From Panax quinquefolius (lineage: Eukaryota > Streptophyta > Magnoliopsida > Apiales > Araliaceae), in the NCBI GenBank assembly GCA_020205615.1, contig CM035163.1:50441899-50505898 (forward strand): 64,000 nucleotides of DNA, written 5' to 3'. The position numbers were made by a program, and so were the translations under genes. Below are positions 35,460 through 47,291 of the stretch, one piece after another. Below the pieces are notes generated by a model. The model ran no database searches. It was not told the DNA's origin and worked only from the letters and a program-made list of their open reading frames with translations. The stretch's first letter is position 1, and the number at the start of each line of letters is the position of its first letter.

Positions 35460-37049
35460 TTAATCTATAATTTCTTTAAAATTTCCAAAAACTAAGAAAA
35501 TTGCTCGTTTAATTTTTGCTTTTGCACTCTCTGCTGAAAATGGTGGTGGAGGATAGACAACTGGCTCAACTTCTACCTGATTCTTGTCCACTTTCTTATC
35601 TTCACCCTGCTTTTCTTCCACCAACTTTTCTTCACTTTCTTTCACATCTTTCTTTAACAAATTTTCGGCACTTTGTCCCTTGAGATGTTTTCTACTTCTT
35701 AATATAAATGCTCGACACTTTTCATGATTTCCCCTTGGATTATTCTCTTTGTCACTTGGTAATGTCCCTTGAGGCCTGTTATTCAATGCCAACGCAAGCT
35801 GTCCCATCTAATTTTCTAAATTCTTTATCGCCGCCACTTGTGTTTTCATCGCTGCCTTATTACCAGATATGCATTTCAACAACAACTTTTCCAAATCTTA
35901 CTTTTTCTCATGCTGTGGAACTGATTGTTGATGCTAATTTTGGAAAACTGGGGGGTAAGAATGTCGTGAAGCCTGCTGATTTTGGTTGTTACTCCACAAA
36001 AAGTTCGGATGGTTCCTTGCCCCCGGATTGTAGGCATTCTGATATGGATTCTAAGGAATTCTGTTATAGCTACCTATAAATTGAACTGCGACTGGATTAA
36101 TTGCACATTGCTCGATCGGATGTTCCCCATCACATAATACACAAACAAACGCCACCTTTTGAACCTGTACACCCGTGAGGGCATCCATCTTCTTTGATAA
36201 CACTAAAATTTTAGCCGCTAGAGATGTCACTCCATCTACTTCTAACACCCCAGCTGCCTTAGGTTGTGTTATTCTTGATGTGGGCCATTGATAGTTGTTA
36301 GCCGCCATTGTCTCAATCAGATCATATGCCTTTTCAAATCTTTTTGCCATAAAAGCTCCCCCAAACACTGTATCAATACTCGTTCGGAGATTACCATTCA
36401 GCCCATTGTTAAAGGTGTTCATCTGCAGCCACTTGGGTAGAACGTGATGCGAACACTTCCTTAGTAATTCCTTGTACCTTTCCTAAGCTTCGTACATAGA
36501 CTCCTCATGTTGCTGCTCAAACATTGTAATCTCATTCCTCATCTTAGCAGTCTTCGTCGGTGGGAAAAATTTAGCTAAAACTTTCTGAGCAAGGTCATTC
36601 CATGTAGTAATTGACTTTGGTGGTAGTGAGTGTAACCAACTCTTCTCCTTGTCCTGCAATATGAATGGAAATAACCACGGCCTAACTGCATCATTCGATA
36701 CCCCATTGTATTTGAAGGTATCACAAATTTCCAGAAAGCTAACCAAGTGCTCATTTGGATCATCATTAGTTAATCCCCAAAACTGTACTGAATTCTATAT
36801 CATCTGAATCGTCCCAGGCTTGATCTCAAAGTTATTCGTTGTAATCGCAAGCCTGTTAATGCTTGACTAAATTTCAGTGACTCTAGGAGTAGCATAGTCC
36901 CTCGGTGCTTTCTGATCCTCTGCAACCATACTTTCTTGTTTGTCAAAATTCTCTCTTGTCTCCTTAATCCACTTACTAAGCCTCTGAAACCTTCGTTTGA
37001 TTTCGTCCTCAAAAGGAAGCAAATCTAGTTTCTTTGACTGAGTTTGCAT
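35460..37049 (-). pseudogene. Athila gag
   Basis: One frame from the ATG at 37049 to the stop at 35460 is interrupted by in-frame stops near 36867, 36483, 36051 and about 35808. It holds the Gag core (SFLEICDTFKYNGVSNDAV, KSWLHSLPPKSITTWNDL, KFFPPTKTAKMRNEI), a central segment (FNNGLNGNLRTSIDTVFGG, AYDLIETMAANNYQW) and a zinc knuckle CVLCDGEHPIEQC (about 36145-36107). A lysine/glutamate-rich tail follows. No frameshift is needed across 1.5 kb, so decay is by point stops only. Ends 30 bp upstream of the protease ORF. Confidence 0.84.
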
Positions 37050-37160
37050 TCACTAAGTAAGAGAACTTGAAACAAGAAATAGCAAAAATAAAAAGAAAAA
37101 TTGTTTAACTAAAACTGAACTAATTAAACTGATATTAAAAGTAATAAAATCAAAAATTGA

Positions 37161-37178
37161 CCCCAACAACGACGCCAA
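37161..37178 (-). other. Athila primer-binding site (tRNA-Asp type)
   Basis: On the minus strand TTGGCGTCGTTGTTGGGG follows ATAAGTTT after the LTR end. It matches the Athila/Tat-style site TGGCGCCGTTGCCGGGG with three changes. Confidence 0.82.
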
Positions 37179-37187
37179 AAACTTATT

Positions 37188-40100
37188 GGGTGTAATCTAA
37201 TTATGCACTGCACGCAAGTATATGTGATCAACAAGTAATATAATGATAAGTCAAGTATCGTTCCCACATAGACAAGTATCAATTTTAATCTAACAATTAC
37301 CAGCTTTGTATTATTCAATTTTATTAAACTAATCGAATTAATGATAGAAAATAATGAAAACTAATAAACTAAAACTCAAATCAATCAACACAACTAATTA
37401 CCATAAATTTTAATCAGATAATGAAGAATTAAGCCTACAACTTCACTTTAAGCTTCACTCAGATTATCACACTTCTTTTTAATTCAATTAACTATCCCAG
37501 TTCATTAATGAAGAACACAAAGTAGAATTAGCCATCTCTCAATGCACTAACACCATATCAACTTAAATCCACAAATGATAGAATTAAGCCAAACACCCTA
37601 ATTAACTAATTCACTATATCTCTATGTGAATTAAAATTAAAGAAGGTTTAAATTCCAAGTTCTTACATGATTACATACGATGTTAGGTATATCTCAATCC
37701 TAAACATCCATCAAGAATTCCATCAAAACTCAGAAATCATGAACATATGCTATTATGATTAAGTCTAGATTCATATCTCATCTCTCGAGTCCATACAAAT
37801 CCACAAAGAATTAGTGATCAAGCAATTCATACACTATGCAAAAATCATAATAGATGAACTGAAAATATAGCTTTATTGAACTAAAATCAAAGTATGATAA
37901 TCATCTTTTCACTTAAAGATCCATTGCAAGCTTAATAAGAAATTTAGCTCATAACGAATGAATTAAACACTAAGTAGATTAAAGAATACATCATCCAAAT
38001 TACAGAAACTGAAATAAAGTCTAAGAATAGTATAGAACCACCCTTTTCTGCACTCAGTTATGAAATCTTCGTGATCCTTGTTCTTCACTCTGCTCCTCCA
38101 CGATCTTCTCCAAAATTAGTGTTTCAAAAGTTGCAATTGATGATTGATTGATTGAATGTTTGAATTAATTGTCTAAGTCCCTGTAATATCTGCTAAAAAC
38201 ATCCACAATCCATTCCTAATTGAAGCCAAACTCATTTAGTCCACGCCACAACAGTGATTGAATTGCATCCAAACTCCCTTCGTCATCATGAAACCCAGCT
38301 TCCTACGTGGTATTATGCCTGAGAATGCCCATACCTTGTAAGACCCCAACTTAATTTCATGAATACAGTTTATTTTTTTCTTGAAATATATTTTTGAATA
38401 TTATGGTGTGGATTTGATATAATATTATAGTTGTGGGTAATATTTATAAATTTTACAAAGTAAGCAAGTTGTTATAAAATATTCGATTGGTCAGGGAATA
38501 TTCATTTTAACAGGGAATATTCATACGATGGCACAATTATTGGTGGACCCCACAATAGAATTATTGTCGGAGTTAGAAAACGACAGACATATCTTGTTAT
38601 AAAAATAACGACGAATGTTTTACCGTTAACTGTTGAAATACCCGGTGATAAAAGTACAGTAATACACGTGGTTTCATAGTAGCACATGATATTGATTATT
38701 AATGCTTACGTGAGAAGTCACTCAGTTATACTCAATTATTGCTACAGAAATTGTTGCATAGTATCTCGCAATATTGATTCTATTATTATCACAGTATCAT
38801 CTGCACAATATTTTATATTATTAAATTAATAATTGAGATGACAAATTATTCATATTATTATTTGCATAATTAACAATGTTTTGAAAATTTTGTCGAGGAA
38901 AGGGGTTTGGTCACCTAATTACGCGCCAATAGGGAGAAATCCTTATCGGAAAGCCCCTTCTTTCCTGGGAACGACCTGGTTGTTAATATTGTGAGTTATA
39001 ATAATGATGAATAAATGTTGTTAAAAAATATTGAGGGGATTTTTATGAAGTATTTGTTGTAAATTTTGCTTATTATTTGGACCCCCATTTACCCATTTTT
39101 CAAAATAATTGGTAGAAAATTATTCAGTATTATATATATATATATATATATATATTATATGGTGGGGCCCACATGTTGAAAATAACGTTTAGGGGGGGAA
39201 TCTGTTGGAATTCACGGGGGAGTTTATGTATGTATATATATATATATTATAATAAGTTTTATTTTTTATGAAAAATAGAATATATTATATTTTTTTTCAG
39301 TGCATAGTAAATTCTCATGAAAACTGAATTCAACGACCGTGATTTCTAAATACTGTTCACTCGTGATTTTATTCAAATAGTATCCTTTCCATTCTGCTAT
39401 AAATAGGATGCTTAGTTTAGAATTGAAAATCACACCAGAATCAGAGAATTCTTCTTCTATAATATTAAGTGTATTTCTTTCGAGTTTTAGGAAGCTTTGA
39501 GTGTAGAAAACAATGAAAGTTTTCATCAAGATTAAACAATGAAAGTTTAATCGTGATCGTAATGTTATAAATGATGTGGTAAAAGTCCTCATTGGCCCGT
39601 AGTGCATTGATGGACAGTTGTTGGCGTGATCATGACTATTGGTGAAAACATGAATATCCTTGGCCTGTAGTGTATGGATCATTCGTGGTTGTGATAATAA
39701 TGAATATCCTTGGCCAGTAGTGCATAGATAATTCAGTGATGTGAATTATTTATTAAGCTGAGTCTCAGCGATAAAATTGATGATAAACTTTCTAAATCAT
39801 AGAAGATAGTAGATATTATGCTCTACTTGACTCTTCTAATGGATTGCTTATTCCGTTGTAGTTAAACTTGATGTTTATTATATTTTATCAGTTTAACACT
39901 ATTAAAGACTAACGATAATTTATTTTGCATTATCTTAGTCATAATATTTCTTACTGGGCTAGTTGAGCTCACCCTTTTGCTTTCATTGTTCTCTTCAAAA
40001 AATGAGAACGTAGCTGGGACTAGTCGGGGAATGGAGTGATGGACCGAGTTGGTGGCTATAGTAGTCCTCACTATTCTATAAAATAGTGTAAAAATAATTA

Positions 40101-40560
40101 TAATGAGGACTCCATTTGAGTTTGGATATTGTCTAGAAGATAATATTCGTGTTAAAACTCTCACCTATGTTTTGTCGTTTTTTACACGACAGTTGTATAA
40201 TTAAGTTTGTATTTGAATTCTGTACCATGTATTTAGCGAATCAGAATGGGTGATGTATACCTATTTTGGGGGTGTCACACCAGCGAGGTGCTAATTCTTT
40301 TGCCACGTACACCCCCGCCCCGACGGGGTTATTTCTTTGTTAAATGCCCGCCTTGGCAAGGTCCTACACTGCACATTGCAGATTTTCTTGCTATTCCTAC
40401 CAAGTCCCGCCACATTGCCACCGTCACATCGTGACTAACATAAACTAAAACCTGTAAACAAAACAACCACAAACACGTAAAATTATACAAAAATAACTGG
40501 ATTACTCACTATTTAAGTCCAAATAGGTATCCAAATTGTAGGTAAGAAACCTACTCATCA
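37188..40560 (-). repeat. Athila 5' LTR, split by S3
   Basis: Minus-strand LTR from TGATGAGTAGG (40560) to about ACACCCA (37188); about 1.43 kb without S3. 37188-38336 is AT-rich without coding signs. 40280-40560 holds the GC hairpins CCCCG-A-CGGGG (40318-40328) and CCTTG-G-CAAGG (40351-40361), aligned to 26099-26114 and 26137-26147 of the other LTR. The exact left end is set by the CA terminus and primer spacing and could be off by a few bases. Confidence 0.83.
38337..40279 (+). mobile_element. Solo LTR S3 (family A2, internally deleted)
   Basis: Starts TGTAAGACCCC and ends GGGGTGTCACA; 1943 bp. TATA box 39398-39405; GAAA-loop hairpin 38929-38946; ACGT-core word 38705-38714. At about 39540 the sequence jumps from promoter-proximal text to the GGCCCGTAGTGCAT repeats, losing the middle present in S1. 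The flanking 5-mers (left TACCT, right CCAGC) do not match, so the duplication has mutated or an end is altered. Placement inside the Athila LTR is clear by alignment with 26050-26080. Confidence 0.87.
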
Positions 40561-41246
40561 GTGGACAAAAGGGACACATTAGTCCAAACTGTACACAATA
40601 ATCCAAAGTGTGATACAGTTGCGAAAAGGAAGGTCACATAACTCGAGTGTGCCTTATAGTAAAGTCGAGTCCAACTAGGACGGTGACAACAAAGGCTATC
40701 CCAAACAAGTCAAAGTCGATGGTTTAGGGGAGAGCTTTTGTCGTGACTTTCCAAAAAGCGAGGAACCTGAACGAAGTTATCATGGGTAAGCTAATCATAA
40801 ACTCTCTAGAAGTCTATACCTTATTAGATACCGGTTCTACCCATTCTTTTATTTCACCCGCTTGTTCTCAACGTTTGAGCTTAACTCCTGAGAAATTAAA
40901 CTTTGACTTATCTGTTAAAACTCCGTTAGGAGAAACATTCATTACATCCAATATTTATAAATCTTGTTTGATTCAATTTGGCACCCTCACATTACATGTT
41001 GATCTCATCTCTTTGAAAATAGTTGCATTTGATGTGATTTTAGGAATCAAATGGTTAACTACTCATCATGCTAAAATTAATTATTTTCGTAAGGTCATTA
41101 GTTTTTATATTCCTAATCAACCTATTATGCGAATTCGGGCAACCAACCCATTGAAATCAATCATTATCATCTCAAGCCATAAAGCTATTCGTTTATTGAA
41201 AAAACGGATGTTAAGCTTTCTTAGCCCATGTCACCGATTTAAATAA
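40561..41246 (+). pseudogene. Gag zinc knuckle and aspartic protease (family A copy)
   Basis: Begins inside a first knuckle (GHISPNC) followed by a damaged second one (CEKEGHITRVC) with stops. The open frame 40743-41246 then holds the protease: [19 protein letters not shown] with an intact DTG, KTPLGETFITSNIYKSCLI, and DVILGIKWLTTHHAKI (Asp to Lys change in the usual GIDWL). This is one of the longest uninterrupted protease copies in the window. It cleaves Gag-Pol in living elements. Confidence 0.82.
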
Positions 41247-42745
41247 AAATACGTCAGATTTGAATGATATTTATGTTGTTAATAAATTTCCTGACGTATT
41301 TCCTAAAGAACTTTCTGGCCTACCCAGAGCGTGAAATTAAATTTTGTATTAACCTTGAACCCGGTACAAAACCCATTTCTAAAACCCCATATCAAATGGA
41401 TCCTATTGAACTTCAGGAGTTAAAATCCCAACTTTAGGAATTGTTAGACATCGACTTCATATGTCCTACTACATCTCCTTAGGGTGTTCCTATTTTATTC
41501 GTAAAGAAGAAAGATGGGAGTATGCAACTTTGCATTGACTATCGGGAGTTGAATCATGTTACCATCAAAAATAGGTACCCGTTACCTCATATTGATGACT
41601 TATTTGACCAGTTACAAGGTGCTAAATTCTTCTTAAAGATCGATCTTCTTTCTGGATATCATCAGTTAAAGATTAAAACTGATGACATTTCGAAGACTAC
41701 CTTCAGAACTCGATATGGGCATTACGAATTCTTAGTCATGTCTTTCTGCTTGACTAATGATCCTACTACCTTCATGGATATGATGAACTGGATATTCAAT
41801 GAATATTTAGATCATTTCATGGTTATCTTTATTGATGGCATCCTTATATACTCCAAAAATTGTGAAGATCATGAGCATCACTTGAGGTTGATACTCTAAA
41901 AGCTTTATGAAAACAAGCTATATGTCAAGTTGAAGAAATACAAGTTCTGGCTTAAGGAAGTAGCATTCATTGGGCACGTGATATCGAAACATAGAATATC
42001 AGTTGACCCGGCGAAGATTGAGGCAATATAAAATTAGGACCAACCTAAGTTAGTAACCAAAATACGTAGCTTTCTGGGTTTAGCTGGTTATTACCGGAGA
42101 TTCGTGGAAGGATTTTCTCGAATCGCCACTCAATTAACTCAGTTGACTCAAAAAGATACAAAGTTCGGATGGAGTGAGGAATGTGAGAAGAGCTTTCAAG
42201 AACTCAAGAGTAAACTCATTTCAGCACATGTTCTGACAATACCATCAGGATCAGAGGGATTTTTTATCTATAGCGATGTTTCAGGCAGAGGTTTAAGATG
42301 TGTTCTCATGCAACATGGGAAAGTCATAGCCTATTCCTCATGAAAACTCAAAGAATATGAGAGGAATTATCCTACTCATGATCCAGAGTTGGCAAAACTT
42401 ATTTTTGCGTTAAAGATCTGGAGACACTACCTGTATGGGGAGAAATGGAGATATATACAAATCATAAGAGCCTTAACTATTTCTTCACTTTAAACGAATT
42501 TAACATGCGGCAATGACGTTGGCTTGAGCTGTTGAAAGATTACAATCATACCATCCTGGAAAAGCGAATGTGGTAGCTGATGCGTTGAGTAGAAGATCAT
42601 ATTCGGGTACAAGTGCGATATTGTCAATACAAAGGCCCATTTTATATGACTTACAAAGGATGGATATAGAGTTAAAGACTTCAAGGACCCACGTGATGAT
42701 GTCAAATATACGAGTAGAACCGACTTTAATCGATAAAGTTAAAAC
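41247..42745 (+). pseudogene. Reverse transcriptase-RNase H (family A copy, FIDG mutant)
   Basis: RT N-terminal segment with stops ([16 protein letters not shown]). The frame from 41522 then shows [37 protein letters not shown], and [12 protein letters not shown], where the second catalytic Asp of FIDD is Gly. After a stop at 41897 the same frame runs through [19 protein letters not shown] and the RNase H start (42104-42343, [19 protein letters not shown]). RNase H then frameshifts (about 42445). The segment [14 protein letters not shown] lies near 42570. Solo LTR C cuts the linker to integrase at 42746. Confidence 0.84.
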
Positions 42746-45700
42746 TGTAATACCCGAGAATTTCCACGTATTATTAAATAAATATATTAATGGAAATAAA
42801 ATTTCTGTGAATAAAAGTGTTATTATTTTTAGGGTTGGTTAATTCAATTGATTCGTATTAGACCAATGCGAATTAAGATGTGTGAAGTGACAATGAGAAT
42901 TGTGAAATGCCTTGTGTGGCATAATGTGAAACATGAGAATTCACTAAGCAAGTTGAAACGAGAATTAGGAAGATTAATCATGTTAATCAGGTGATTTCAT
43001 ATAGGTAATCAATATACTCGTAGACTCGTAGTAACACTCGTGTGGACAGTAATTCATGTCTTGTAAAACGAGTATGACATTAGGGGTTGACACTGGCTTA
43101 AGCTAAACCAGTCTTAGCCTTTGTCGTTGTAACGCGGCCTTGTTGCTTGCCATCCCAAGAAGATAAACTGGCGCAATTTGCGCCAAGGTGGTCGATGGGA
43201 GAAAAATTAATTCTTCTACTTTAGAAAATTAAATGAAACAATTATGTGATGTGTGTGACATTAATGAACTATGAAATAAAGTGCGCAATTAAGTAATATT
43301 AATTGTTAACTGCTATATTAATTAATTGATGATGGTTGTCGTTGAATATTGAATTTTTAGTAATTAACTATGAATAATGATTATAAATACAGTAATCAAT
43401 GGTTGGAGTAATTGGTATTAATTAATTAAGGAAGTGCATGATTTATTTATTTAACATAAATAGGTAAGTTAGTAATATAATAATATTATATTGACGGTTA
43501 TATGTGCATATACAACTATATTATATAGTGAGGTGTGACATTTATGTGATTATACTATATATAGTAACCATATGTTGAGATTGATGGAAACTATATGTTA
43601 TAAATACATTATCTATGTGACAATATGTATGTGGGTAGGTATTAAAATAATATACCATGAGCATATTGTAAATTATTATTTTAATAAAGTTTACCAGTGT
43701 GATAAAATGTACATGGATTATATGTATGCTGCATAACGTCTACTACCGGGAAATGGTAAATCATACTGTGACAAAAAGTTATAATGAGACTATGTGAGTA
43801 GTAGATAGTTATGGAATTACCCAGATAATAATATCTGACTGCATTATTTTATTACGTATATTTAATGTACATGGACTATATGCTATATGTATAATTATCC
43901 CTAAAATTTCTAATATGGTAACAATTGTACATTAAGATTTCATTGTGGGAATTAAATAGACCAAACCAAGCCTTGATGATATGAAATGCTGAGAGTTTCT
44001 TTTGTACCAAAATGAGTGACACAAGGACATGAATAGTGACTACAAGCTATAATGCGTATGTTTTCAAAAGGCTAAATCCTAGATGATCATGGCTAGCTAG
44101 GTGGTTGGTATGGAGTGGTTGAGCCACCCTTCTTGAACCATTGTTTCATTGCATTGCACCATGAATTCAACCTCAGTGCTAAGTCATTGCCCAGTCCAAA
44201 CTTCTTCTATAAATAGCAGCCATGTTTATCAGTTGATGTTCTTGAAATTATCTGAGATTTTGCTAAGTAAGAGTTGAAAGCATACAAGCATTCTTAGAGT
44301 TTAAGAGTTCAAGTAGTAGCAAGTTCTTTTCACATTGCAGAGATATAATCCCTTTTCCTTGCTTCCCTTTCATTCTCTGTAAAAATGGAGTTGTAGTCTT
44401 GAAATTTCAAATTCTTGAATTCATGAAATTGTATGTTAATGAGGTTGGGTAATGTCTATATAATTGTTATATGATCATATAAGCATGTTGCAATTGATAT
44501 ATGAGTGTTTAGGAATGATTTCATGGGTAAATTTTGAGGTTGGGCTAAACAGTTGCCGAAGTAGACTGTTTTTGGCTCAAACAGAGACTCTGTAGCAATT
44601 TGCGCCATTTTTAGATTAATGTGACCAATTTCTTGATTCTTTGAAAATCCGTTTTTAATTTTTGTTTTGCAATCTGATATAGTGATATGTCATGTACTAG
44701 TATGCAAGCATGTTTTAGGTGTATATACAGCTATATGAACCTAATGTGAGCATGTAGACTAGTTTAGCACGATTAAAGAAGGTGTGTAACATGGAATGAA
44801 ATTAAAACTTAGAACGAACTTGATATGTATGTATGCCATGTATGTTCTGATTTTACGAGCATGTTAACCTAACTTGACTACCTATGCTTAGAGTTTTAAA
44901 GTTGTCTTATGTTTGTTAGATTGCATAGTTCAAGCTTAAAATGGTTTCAAAAGCAAACTTGAACATATTTTTGAAATCTAGTTACATCACATGAATATCT
45001 AGATTCTAATGAGATAAGATGCCATGTTATGTCTATAATATCTCTAGGTATGATTTATATGTATGGAACATGATGATTTCAAATAAACATAAGTTTAAAG
45101 CATTATTTCAAGATTTAAACAATAATAGCTATGAACAAGCAATATAAATGCTACAAGTATATGCATTAACAGAATTTGAAATCTCTATATGGGTATATAG
45201 CCAAGTAACGAGTCATGGTAACCGCTTGATAATGTTTTGCTTGAATGGCATGTAAGACATAAGTTCAAACTTATACAAATGAACTCAAGAATGGTAAAGT
45301 GGTATGTGAAAGCTTCTAGCATGCATGTATGTTAGACTATAGGCGTAAATGGTATGTTAAAGTGGGACAGAAACTGCAAGGCAATAGCTCAATCACAGTG
45401 CAGGCGGGGGATAGTCTAACATGGCCTTAGTCCCCTAGGCTCAGGCAGTAGCATTATTGCTGGCCGTGCAGCAGTCACAATTGAGTTCTATTTTTTTAAA
45501 CTAATGTTTGACGCATGCCTATATGATGTCTTTAACTTGTAATATATGACTAATATGCTATGTAATGTGTTGAGGAGCATGCTATGTGATGTAAATAGAG
45601 ATTAATTTGGATGATAAGTCCAAGAGGATGTTTGCATGAGATCAAAACAAAGATTCATGGGTTAAATTTATGATGACTTATAAACTGATTTTGTACCACA

Positions 45701-46907
45701 TGTGCGTACTTGTATCGTGTCGAGCTTGATTAAGGATTGTGTTAGCTAATGAACATTGTATACTTATAATACACTATACTAGGATTCGAAAGTGTTGATT
45801 TATTAACGTGGATAAACTACGCTTAAGGCAAGTTTCTCTAACCTTACTCAAATTTATGTTGTGCAAGTATCCTAAACCCTTGCATTATTTTATTTGACAA
45901 ATACCGTAAGCTTATCCCTTTGAATACAAGTTATATTACTTTCTCGTTCAAATGAGCTAGTATGTTAAACCCTCGTGAAAGCTATTATTCATGTTGAAAT
46001 TGGTATTGTCCTTGAATATTGTGAAAGAGTCGATGCCATTTGATTCGTCTAGACTATATGCATGTTTATAAAAATTGTCCAAACCAATTGATTGGTGCGG
46101 AAATCTTGAAAACTGAGTTGAACAACCCTTTTGGTAAGGGGAGTGTATATTGTTGGAAACCCCAACACATGAATAAATATTATTGTGGTGTTATACATAA
46201 GGTGAAGTATTGTAGACTGATCATCTATAGTACTTGATATTTTGGGTTATCAGTTTAATATTGGTAACTCTAGTGGAAGTTCAATGGTCCTTAGTGACTG
46301 CTCAGTATAAATTGTTTATCCAGTTGGATACCTTGATAGTCGTTGAATTCATATATATCTATTAATTTATATTGAATTATCGCTCTTATTTAAAGAATTG
46401 TTGCTATTTCTTACCCATGATGTTATTCTGATACTTTGAACCATCCTAGAAATGACACTTTGATATTTCAAACCTTGTGATATATATCCTAAACCCTTGT
46501 TGTATATTACTTGATGGGCAATTTGTGCTCATCCTTGCTTATTTAAAACCTTTCAGTATAGGAGGAACATTGTGGTGTCTCTGGATCAGACAAAGGCAAG
46601 GGCAAGGCTACCGATTAACTTGCCCCTTTTATGTTTAAAATCTATTAGGATGTATTAAGACTATTTCAGACTATGTTTAAGCTTAAGTAGGGTTATGTGA
46701 TAAGTCTTTATTCGATTTTATTATGTAATCTATTAAGCATTGTAGGTTGCGAGACTTGGGAAAATAATTATAATAAATCATTGTATATTATTCTAAAGTA
46801 GATTTTCCGTTATGTATGCGTTATTTTAGTTATTATGGGTTTACCATGAGAACATGACGAACCAAATTCGAGTGACCAAGTGGAGGTCCTAATTTGGGGG
46901 CGTCACA
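42746..46907 (+). mobile_element. Solo LTR, family C (4162 bp)
   Basis: Flanked by identical AAAAC repeats (42741-42745, 46908-46912). Starts TGTAATACCCGAG, ends TTTGGGGGCGTCACA. A TATA box at 44208-44215 (CTTCTATAAATAGCAGCC) gives plus orientation. A perfect inverted repeat TGGCGCAA-T-TTGCGCCA lies at 43169-43185, and its half recurs at about 44596. Short open frames inside (such as 46040-46237) show no protein similarity. Very long solo LTR, probably of a Ty3/gypsy chromovirus related to family A by its ends. Confidence 0.9.
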
Positions 46908-47291
46908 AAAACTGCTCAAGCTACAGACCCAGAGCTGATGAATATGAAGAAGAAGGTGCAAGAAGGTGCTATTCTAGAAGCAAGAATTAACGAAGAATGA
47001 ATACTTCGAGTTAACTCCAGACTTTTTATTCCTAACGACTCTGATTTGAAGTATAAAAACATGATGGAAGAACACAACACATCATTTTCAATCCATCTTG
47101 AAAGTACCAAAATGTATCGTGATCTTCAACATACATTTTGGTGGAGCAATATGAAGAGAGAGATCACGGAGTTTATCTCAAGGTGTTTAACTTGTCAACG
47201 TGTCAAGATAGAGCATCAAGTGCCAAAAGGTCGTCCATTGCAACCACGTGAAATTCTAGAATAGAAGTGGGAACACATCAACATGAATTTC
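46908..47291 (+). pseudogene. Integrase N-terminal zinc domain (family A copy)
   Basis: Resumes the linker (KKKVQEGAILEARI), then HHCC zinc domain residues (HNTSFSIH ... CLTCQRVK) and the approach to the core (KWEHINMNFI). A TAG at 47262-47264 precedes KWEH. The core is lost: at about 47291 the sequence turns into gag of another copy, without change of frame. The first catalytic Asp would fall at the junction, where the codon now reads Asn. Confidence 0.8.

Larger units (their letters stand above)
12804..40560 (-). mobile_element. Athila-type Ty3/gypsy element (host of nested insertions)
   Basis: Minus strand. The 5' LTR is 40560-37188 (split by S3), followed by a tRNA-Asp-type primer site, gag, PR, RT, RH, IN, a spacer, an env-like ORF (split by a copia solo LTR), a polypurine tract (AAGTTTGGGGAAATT, 26364-26350) and the 3' LTR from 26346. 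The 3' LTR is split by S1 and by element 2; its end is outside the window. The interior of about 10.8 kb minus the 1.9-kb copia LTR fits Athila. Right flank GTGGA (40561-40565) is the candidate target duplication. Confidence 0.9.
40561..47291 (+). mobile_element. Family A copy (gag zinc knuckle to integrase), truncated both sides
   Basis: Plus-strand pol relic interrupted on the left by Athila and internally by solo LTR C, and joined on the right to gag of another copy. The left break falls inside the zinc-knuckle coding sequence. It is the oldest layer in this half of the window, since Athila and C both sit in it. Confidence 0.85.

Noticed and set aside
38332..40284. S3 as a full insertion with target duplication
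   Set aside because: Flanks TACCT and CCAGC do not match; kept as a solo LTR by end motifs and alignment only.
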